Below, piece by piece: positions 21,877 through 27,085 of a stretch of 27,085 nucleotides of DNA. The stretch spans positions 1 through 27,085 of the forward strand of contig PMKG01000003.1 in assembly GCA_003157675.1 (NCBI GenBank), in the 5' to 3' direction. The notes beneath the pieces were generated by a model, which worked only from the letters and a program-made list of their open reading frames with translations, made no database searches and was not told the DNA's origin. This DNA is from Acidobacteriota bacterium (GTDB taxonomy: Bacteria > Acidobacteriota > Vicinamibacteria > Vicinamibacterales > Fen-181). Position numbers and translations under genes: made by a program. Each line of letters begins with the position of its first letter. Position 1 is the stretch's first letter.

Positions 21877-24555
21877 ATGGCGCGTCTCCGCATGGTGCTC
21901 GGCCGCCTGCTCCAGCGTCTTCGCCGCCCGGCGCTCGAGCGGCAGCTCGACGCGGAACTCCAGGCACACCTCGACATGCTGGCCGACGACTACGTCGCGG
22001 GCGGACTGTCGGCGGCCGAGGCCCGTCGGGCCGCACGCCTGCGGCTGGGGGGCGTCGATCAAACGAAGGAAGCCGTACGCGACCAGCAGGCCTTCTGGTT
22101 CGACGCGGTATGGCAGGAGCTTCGCCATTCCGTCCGGTCGTTTCGACGGAGCCCGGGATTCACCGCCGTCGCCATCGTCACGCTCGCCCTCGCCATCGCA
22201 CTCACCACGTCCATCTTCTCGCTCGTCGAAGCGGTGCTCCTACGGGACCTGCCATATCGGGAACCGGACCGCCTCGTCGCACTGTGGGCAACCAGACCGC
22301 GGAATCCCTGCGCCGCCGACAAGCAGATGGATGCCCGCGTGTCCGGCCGCATCTTCGTGGCCAATTCGCTACTCGATGTCTGGCGCCGTGGCTCCACGTC
22401 GTTCGAGGACGTGGCCGGCTTTCGCGACCGCAGCTTCACGGTCGCGACGCGAAGCGAGCCGCGTCGCGTCAGCGGCGCGGTGACGACGGCGTCGTTCTTC
22501 CGCGTGCTCGGCCTGCGCCCGTTGCTGGGGCGGGCGTTCGCCGCCGGCGAGGACGTCCCCGGCCGCGACGAGGTCGTCGTGCTCGGCCATGCATTCTGGC
22601 GCGACGCCTTCGGAGCGGATCGGACGATCGTCGGGCGCTCGATCCGGGTGGACGGCCGGCCCCACACGGTCGTCGGCGTCCTCGGACCCGACGCGCGCAT
22701 CCCGCTGCAGTACGGCTCCCGGCTGCCCGCGCTCTATACGCCGATGTCGCACGAGTTCGCCCCCGGGGCGCCTTTCTCGATCCTGCTGGGTGTCGCGAGG
22801 CTCAAGCCGGGCGTCACCAGGGCGGCTGCGCAGGCAGAGTTGACGTCCGTCATGCGCCGCTACTCCGCCGATACCGGGCGTTATCGCACCTCCGGCGTCA
22901 ACGTCGCGTCCCTTGCGGACGAGGTGGTCGAGACCGCCGCCGGGGCGCGCAGCGGGCTGTTGACACTGTTCGCGGCCATCGCGTGCGTGCTGCTGATGGC
23001 CTGCGTCAACGTCGCGAACCTCCTGCTCGTCCGGGCGACGGGCCGGCACCACGAACTGGCGGTGCGCATGGCGCTCGGCGCCGGACGGTGGCGGATCATT
23101 CGACAGATGGTGATCGAAAGCCTGCTGCTCTCGACCGCCGCCGGCGCGGTGGGCCTGCTGCTCGCCGTGTGGACGGTCACCACGCTTGTGGCGACGATGC
23201 CAGCCGCGATGTTCCCCCGTATCGAGGAGGTCCGGATCGACGGCGCGGTGCTGGCGTTCGCCGTCGCCGCCTCGCTCGTGGCCGGCCTGCTGGCCTCCAT
23301 CGCCCCTGCGTGGTACGCCACCGGCCGCGACTGCGGGAGCTGGCTTCCCGACTGGCTCAGGCACCACCAGGGACAGGCCACGACGGCTGGCGCCCGCCTG
23401 CTCCGGCGAGGGCTGGTGACGCTCGACATCGGACTCGCCACGGTCCTCCTGGTCGGAGCCGGTCTGCTCGGCCGCACCTACGTCGGTCTCGCCGACGTCG
23501 ACCTCGGCGTGCGGCCGGACCACGCGCTGACGTTTCGCCTCGCTCCTTCCGCCGAGAGACACCCGACGGCGGCGGCCCGGCTGGCGCTCGCCGAAGCCGT
23601 CCTGACGCGGCTGCGGGGGATCCCGGGCGTGACGGCCGCCGGCGCCGCCGAATCGGTGCCCATCCTGTCCTGGCTCCCCGAGGTCCGGATCGCCATTGGC
23701 CCTGGACCCGCGGACGAACGAGCGAGGGACGTGGGAGTGAATCGCGTGAGTCCGGGCTTTTTCGAGGCGGCAGGCGTCCCGATCGAAGCCGGACGGGCCT
23801 TCGATCGGGACGCCGCCTCCGCGCCGGCGGCGGTGGTCAGCCGTTCGGTGGCGCGACGGCAGGCTGCGGCGGCGGGCGCCGACGTAGTCGGCCAGTTTCT
23901 GCGGATCGACGAGAAGAGTTATCCGGTCGTCGGCGCGGTGGGCGACGTCAGGTACAGAGGCCCGGAACGCGGCCCGGCGGACGTCGTGTATCTGCCGTTC
24001 GCCTCCTCGACGGCCAATGAGCTCTCCTTCGTCGTTCGAACGGCGGGTCCGCCGGAGGACGCGCTGCCGGCCGTCAGGGCAGCCGTGCACGCCTCCGATC
24101 CGGATCTGCCAGTCGACGATCTGCAGACGATGGAGGCCCTGCGCGCCGATGTGGTGGCGCCACAGCGGTTCCGCTTCGCCCTCATCGGGTTGTTCGCCGG
24201 CATGGCGCTGCTGCTCGCCGTCATCGGCCTCTACGGGGTCATCGTGCAATCGGTGTCCGAGCGCACCCGCGAGATCGGCGTGCGCGTGGCGCTCGGCGCC
24301 GCCCGCGGACGGATCATTTCCATGGTACTTGGCGAAGCGCTGCTCCTGGCCGGCCTCGGACTGGCCATCGGGATTCCTGCGGCGCTCGCCGCGACGCGGG
24401 TGCTGTCCAGCGTGCTCGTCGGAGTGACGACGTTCGACCGCTTCAGTTACGCGGTCGTGGCAGCGGGCCTGCTGGCCGTCGCCGCCCTGGCAGCGTTCCT
24501 GCCCGCACGCCGTGCGTCGGCGATCGACCCCGTCCGCGCGCTCCGCGCGGAGTGA
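21877..24555 (+). CDS. ABC-type permease of the ADOP/MacB-like family
   Basis: An 892-residue membrane protein. Residues 1-80 form the ADOP prefix (RQLDAELQAHLDMLADDYVA, LRLGGVDQTKEAVRDQQAFW). A first transmembrane helix (about 95-117, FTAVAIVTLALAIALTTSIF) leads into a MacB periplasmic-core domain. FtsX-like segments follow: GLLTLFAAIACVLLMACVNV, then ELAVRMALGA, and further helices around 485. A second core domain and terminal FtsX block (RTREIGVRVALGAARGRIIS) complete the duplication. No ATPase domain is present, hence 'orphan'. MacB-like permeases act in efflux or envelope stress; the substrate is unknown. ATG at 21877 has GGAGG upstream. Downstream of padR 2 by 20 bp. Confidence 0.92.
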   Translation: MARLRMVLGRLLQRLRRPALERQLDAELQAHLDMLADDYVAGGLSAAEARRAARLRLGGVDQTKEAVRDQQAFWFDAVWQELRHSVRSFRRSPGFTAVAIVTLALAIALTTSIFSLVEAVLLRDLPYREPDRLVALWATRPRNPCAADKQMDARVSGRIFVANSLLDVWRRGSTSFEDVAGFRDRSFTVATRSEPRRVSGAVTTASFFRVLGLRPLLGRAFAAGEDVPGRDEVVVLGHAFWRDAFGADRTIVGRSIRVDGRPHTVVGVLGPDARIPLQYGSRLPALYTPMSHEFAPGAPFSILLGVARLKPGVTRAAAQAELTSVMRRYSADTGRYRTSGVNVASLADEVVETAAGARSGLLTLFAAIACVLLMACVNVANLLLVRATGRHHELAVRMALGAGRWRIIRQMVIESLLLSTAAGAVGLLLAVWTVTTLVATMPAAMFPRIEEVRIDGAVLAFAVAASLVAGLLASIAPAWYATGRDCGSWLPDWLRHHQGQATTAGARLLRRGLVTLDIGLATVLLVGAGLLGRTYVGLADVDLGVRPDHALTFRLAPSAERHPTAAARLALAEAVLTRLRGIPGVTAAGAAESVPILSWLPEVRIAIGPGPADERARDVGVNRVSPGFFEAAGVPIEAGRAFDRDAASAPAAVVSRSVARRQAAAAGADVVGQFLRIDEKSYPVVGAVGDVRYRGPERGPADVVYLPFASSTANELSFVVRTAGPPEDALPAVRAAVHASDPDLPVDDLQTMEALRADVVAPQRFRFALIGLFAGMALLLAVIGLYGVIVQSVSERTREIGVRVALGAARGRIISMVLGEALLLAGLGLAIGIPAALAATRVLSSVLVGVTTFDRFSYAVVAAGLLAVAALAAFLPARRASAIDPVRALRAE

Positions 24556-24602
24556 GCGCCGTCGCCGAACGAGACGTTCAACGCTGTTCGCTGGAGACCG
24601 CT

Positions 24603-24731
24603 CTATCGTTTCCTCAGCGTCTCCAGCAGACTGTCGAATCGAACCCAATAGACATCGACCCGGGTGAAATCGGAGGAACTCGAATAGAACAGATAGCGTT
24701 TGTCGTCGGTCACATATGGCCCGAACTCAAA
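24603..24731 (-). pseudogene. C-terminal remnant of a PD40/TolB-like protein
   Basis: A 42-residue minus-strand tail ending in a TAG at 24603-24605: FEFGPYVTDDKRYLFYSSSS, then DFTRVDVYWVRFDSLLETLR. 'GPYVTpDkrYLFYsS...DvYWV' is the last blade/closing sequence of PD40 (WD40-like beta-propeller) proteins common in Acidobacteria. The rest of the gene is missing. Its homology stops exactly where an 18-bp inverted repeat starts (24732), so insertion of the element cut it. Convergent with the ADOP gene by 48 bp. Confidence 0.7.
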
Positions 24732-24808
24732 CCCATCTTGGACACTTTGAAAAGTGAAGTGCTGTGGTGACAGACACTTACAGCGTTTCAAAAAGTGTAG
24801 TGACACGC

Positions 24809-26482
24809 CTACCCTGGGGGTGAGGGGCTGGAGGCCGGCAGTGACCGGAGCGCCGGCGGCAGGGCGACGCCGCAGGCTTGGAAGACCTTCCCGACGGTCC
24901 GCTTGGCCTGGCTCCGCACAATGTAGCGGCGCTCCTCGAGCGTGACGGTGGTTTCGTGCAGCGCGTCGAGGTCGTGCACGAGGTGCTCCCATTCAAGCCG
25001 CCAGCCTTTCGCCGCCAGGCGGCGCTGCAACTCCTGGCGGAGCACGAGCGCCAGGAACGAGCAGAAGACGTGCCCGCGAATCGTGTCGTCGCGCTGGTGA
25101 TAGATCGGCCGGGTCTCCAGCACCGACTTCATCGTCCGGAAGATCGTCTCGACCATCCAGAGTTGCTTGTAGGCGATCGCGACATCGCGCGCGGCCAGCG
25201 TGGTGTTGGTGCGCAGGACCCAGAGGCCGTCGAAGCGCGCATCGTCCTCGATACGGGCCTCGTCGAGCGCAAAGTGTGGGCCCGGCGTCTTGAGGAAGCG
25301 GCGGTAGCCCTTGTTGCCGACGAGCGCCTTGTCCCCGTGCGTGAGCGCGGTGCGCAGCGCCGCAACGATCGCCTCGCGGTCATGGGCGTCCTTGCGCGCT
25401 TCCTCGTCATTGCGGCAGACCACATACCGTCGGTCGTCGATGGTCACGTCCTTCACCTGGAGCGGCGCCGCATCGTGACTGGTGGTCCGCGCGCCGACCA
25501 GCGTGGTGAACCGGCGGTCATCCGCGATCACCTCGCGCGCCTCGGTCGAGCTCCGCATCCGGACGCCGAGAATGTAGAACCACCCGCGGTCGTCGAGGTC
25601 GGCGATCGTCGTGTCACTGATCATGCCGCGGTCGGCGACCACGCAGACATCCTTCACCTGGAAGACCTGCTGCAGGCGCTCCACGATCGGCACCAGCGTT
25701 TTCACGTCGGTCGTATTCCCGGGCCACAGCTCGCTGCACACCGGGCGCCCATCCATATCGAGGACGACGCCGACCACCATCTGGCGCAGGTCGGGACGAT
25801 GATCCTTGGAATGTCCGTACTGCCCGACGGTCTCTCCGCCGGCGCCTTCGAAGTAGATCGAGGTCGTATCGAAGAAGACGAGCTGGAGCTGCTGATTGAA
25901 GAGGTCGCGCCGGCGCGCAAACAATCTTTCCTCGATCCGGTCCTTCCGCGTCCGTGGGCCGAACGGGGTCGCGCCGGTCTGGTCGGCCTTCGGCAACGCG
26001 GCGCCCAACCACCGCATGGCGCGATACAACTGATGGAGGCTCAGCGGCTCGGCGTCCGGCACGCGGTAGTCCTCCTGCCACCGCTCGGCCGCGCGGTCGC
26101 TGCCCGGGGCCATCAACCGGTGGAGCACCGTGAGGAAGATCGCCCGCTCGACGCCGAAGCCGAAGCGACGCGTCGCCAACTCGGCGCCCAGCACGTCGCG
26201 AATTCCCGTCTCGCGCCAGAGGCGATCGAACACCAAGCCAGGCCCCACAGTGACGGTTTCGGTCGCCAGGGTCTCGCCCTTCGCATGGGCGTCGAGCACG
26301 ACGACTTTCTCGGCGAACCGTCCGAGGCTCTGGATCAACGCATCGAGCTGCCCGGTCGCCCGCAACTCATCGAGTCGACCGAACCGATGGAGCACGCGCT
26401 GGACCAAGCGACCCTCGACGCGCTCGTTTTCCACGAGGAGCAGGTAAGTCCGGGAGCCGTTGGTTTGCGTGCGGATGAACAC
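24809..26482 (-). CDS. IS1634-family (IS4 superfamily) transposase
   Basis: A 557-residue transposase, full length for the family. N-terminal MFIRTQTNGSRTYLLLVENE is the typical start ('..k..g..Yl.lvE..R..G+v.Q+vl..lG+ld'). DDE residues: D205 in LVFFDTTSIYFEG, D284 in CVVADRGMIS, and a glutamate in the VETIFRTMKSVLETRPIYHQ block; YKQLWMVE is conserved before it. It closes with AKRTVGKVFQACGV. GTG start at 26482 preceded by GGAGG (26489-26493). It appears intact and possibly active. Only this one copy in the window. Confidence 0.93.
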   Translation of the reverse strand: MFIRTQTNGSRTYLLLVENERVEGRLVQRVLHRFGRLDELRATGQLDALIQSLGRFAEKVVVLDAHAKGETLATETVTVGPGLVFDRLWRETGIRDVLGAELATRRFGFGVERAIFLTVLHRLMAPGSDRAAERWQEDYRVPDAEPLSLHQLYRAMRWLGAALPKADQTGATPFGPRTRKDRIEERLFARRRDLFNQQLQLVFFDTTSIYFEGAGGETVGQYGHSKDHRPDLRQMVVGVVLDMDGRPVCSELWPGNTTDVKTLVPIVERLQQVFQVKDVCVVADRGMISDTTIADLDDRGWFYILGVRMRSSTEAREVIADDRRFTTLVGARTTSHDAAPLQVKDVTIDDRRYVVCRNDEEARKDAHDREAIVAALRTALTHGDKALVGNKGYRRFLKTPGPHFALDEARIEDDARFDGLWVLRTNTTLAARDVAIAYKQLWMVETIFRTMKSVLETRPIYHQRDDTIRGHVFCSFLALVLRQELQRRLAAKGWRLEWEHLVHDLDALHETTVTLEERRYIVRSQAKRTVGKVFQACGVALPPALRSLPASSPSPPG

Positions 26483-26511
26483 GGGGTGCCTCCCTGAGAT
26501 GTGTCATCCGT

Positions 26512-26539
26512 AATATACACGTCAATGGCTGATATGCAA
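26512..26539 (-). promoter_or_regulatory. Predicted transposase promoter
   Basis: On the minus strand TTGCAT (26534-26539), 16-bp spacer, TATATT (26512-26517), about 30 bp before the GTG. The AT-rich stretch contains repeated ATGGCT/AGCCAT motifs upstream, perhaps transposase-binding sites. Confidence 0.5.
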
Positions 26540-26654
26540 GCCATATCTAGCCATAGACGTGACACTACATTTCGGCGGCCAACCCTGTCAGATCAACAAA
26601 ACAGGCGCATTCTTGCGAACAGAGGCGGTCGGCGGCCTCCAAAGTGTCCAAGAT

Positions 26655-26681
26655 GGGCCTGAAGGCCCGCCCTACACACGG
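26655..26681 (+). repeat. Hairpin repeat copy C
   Basis: GGGCCTGAAGGCCCGCCCTA then CACACGG. The stem GGGCCT/AGGCCC is 6 bp with a 2-nt loop sequence as written. Same family as 14094 and 16354-16488. It overlaps the end of the 18-bp inverted repeat by three bases and sits about 65 bp after the TPR gene stop. Confidence 0.7.
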
Positions 26682-26746
26682 TCCCGGTCACGGCCACAAG
26701 CCGCAGGTCGCGAGCCTCCAGCCCTGTTCCTGCATCCGTCCCTGGC

Positions 26747-27085
26747 TCACCGCGCCGCTGGAGCCTTCTTCAATTCCAGTGCGCGGGCGAGATTCTTGCG
26801 GATATCGTCGTCATCCGGCTTCAGGCGGATGGCGTCCTGGTATTGGTGAATGGCCTCGTCGATTTGGCCTCTGATGAGAAAGGCGGTGCCGAGGTTGTAG
26901 CGGGCTTCCGAGTAATCCGGTTTGAGGCGGACGGCTTCCTGGAACTCGTGGATGGCCTCATCGGTTTGGCCCCTGCTGCCAAGAGCAGAGCCGAGGTTGT
27001 TGTGGGCATCCGCGAAATCCGGTTTGAGGCGGATGGCCTCCCTATATTGGTGGATCGCCTCGTCGGTTTGACCTTTACTGAAGAG
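26747..27085 (-). CDS. Tetratricopeptide-repeat protein, C-terminal part (runs off the edge)
   Basis: The minus-strand frame open from 27085 to a TGA at 26747-26749 encodes 112 residues with three 34-residue TPRs: GQTDEAIHQYREAIRLKPDF, GQTDEAIHEFQEAVRLKPDY and GQIDEAIHQYQDAIRLKPDD, each followed by an 'A..NLG.A' type helix. It ends NLARALELKKAPAAR. The 5' end is outside the window, so no start is visible. TPRs mediate protein-protein contact. The units are also alike at DNA level (102-bp period), suggesting recent tandem expansion. Confidence 0.93.
   Translation of the reverse strand, partial: LFSKGQTDEAIHQYREAIRLKPDFADAHNNLGSALGSRGQTDEAIHEFQEAVRLKPDYSEARYNLGTAFLIRGQIDEAIHQYQDAIRLKPDDDDIRKNLARALELKKAPAAR

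Larger units (their letters stand above)
24796..26569 (-). mobile_element. IS1634-family insertion sequence, about 1.77 kb
   Basis: The transposase gene is flanked by imperfect inverted ends: TGTAGTGACACGCCTAC inward from 24796 and TGTAGTGTCACGTCTAT inward from 26569 (14 of 17 match). The transposase stop codon lies inside the left end, as in compact ISs. No clear target-site duplication is present (left flank TCAAAAAG, right flank TTTCGG), so ends may be slightly mis-set or rearranged. Confidence 0.75.
24732..26657. repeat. 18-bp perfect inverted repeats enclosing the IS1634-type element
   Basis: CCCATCTTGGACACTTTG at 24732-24749 is exactly matched by its reverse complement at 26640-26657. 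Without the IS (24796-26569) the intervening DNA would be a 152-bp unit with inverted ends, MITE-like. Alternatively these are the outer ends of a larger element. No target duplication is seen outside the repeats. Confidence 0.6.

Noticed and set aside
22369..24648. 759-codon minus-strand frame opposite the ADOP permease
   Set aside because: Antisense shadow of GC-rich coding; no recognisable domain, and the plus strand encodes a full permease.
24878..26497. 539-codon plus-strand frame opposite the IS1634 transposase
   Set aside because: Antisense shadow; the DDE motifs are all on the minus strand.
24790..26575. Target-site duplication of the IS1634-type element
   Set aside because: Flanks of the inner ends (CAAAAAG and TTTCGG) do not match, nor do the flanks of the outer 18-bp repeats; nothing can be claimed.
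1..27085. CRISPR array, tRNA or rRNA gene
   Set aside because: No regularly spaced repeats of suitable length, no cloverleaf-like or rRNA-like conserved sequence was recognised.

Overview
The window is a GC-rich (roughly two-thirds G+C by eye), densely coded bacterial chromosome segment. Gene content points to an Acidobacteriota-like organism, plausibly the Vicinamibacteria side. It has a PadR regulator next to an ABC permease of the 'acidobacterial duplicated orphan permease' (ADOP) type, a second PadR with a HAAS-domain partner, a secreted M13 metallopeptidase, a lipoprotein with SnoaL/DUF4440-like and DUF1579-like halves, and several dispersed palindromic repeats. There is no rRNA, tRNA or CRISPR array and no taxonomic marker, so the assignment is an inference from gene families.

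Layout. 1-1250: a small winged-helix-like gene and a VapBC toxin-antitoxin (TA) pair. 1285-6992 (all minus strand): a short gene remnant, a lipoprotein, a 78-bp inverted repeat, a frameshifted molybdenum-cofactor-sulfurase-like aminotransferase, the M13 peptidase, and an outer-membrane-like beta protein directly upstream of the peptidase. 7131-9640 (accessory): a MazEF-type TA pair, a 155-bp element with 16-bp inverted ends, and a chimeric transposase (IS481-like head fused to an IS1182-like body) cut off at its 3' end. 9639-13327: a putative metal/sulfur cluster. DUF1634 + TauE/SafE exporter genes diverge from DUF134 regulator, NifX/NifB-like and CGGC-domain genes, followed by a minus-strand small membrane protein and a DUF169 protein. 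13412-14065: a second VapBC pair. 14094-19729: a CDF metal exporter, a methyltransferase-DUF6125 fusion, a GT87 mannosyltransferase-like protein, YceI, a GYF_2 membrane protein and DUF2752, with copies of a hairpin repeat between genes. 19779-24555: the two PadR units, a small membrane protein and the ADOP permease. 24603-27085: a truncated PD40-type gene end, an IS1634-family element inside an 18-bp inverted repeat, another hairpin-repeat copy, and the C-terminal part of a TPR protein running off the window.

Themes. (1) Three TA operons. In each, a -10-like hexamer begins exactly 12 bp before the antitoxin start, so leaderless mRNA is predicted; two have short direct repeats at the start codon. 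(2) The DUF134/NifX/CGGC/TauE/DUF169 neighbourhood is the best candidate for an undescribed system: a cysteine-tailed HTH protein, a His-rich NifX-like protein and a Cys-rich CGGC protein. Its promoter (TTGACA-N17-TATGCT) carries a perfect 12-bp palindrome over the -10. (3) Both padR genes have two tandem dyads with a TTG-N5-CAA type core upstream. (4) A roughly 30-bp hairpin repeat with compensating stem changes recurs at gene ends and supplies the stop codon of two convergent genes.
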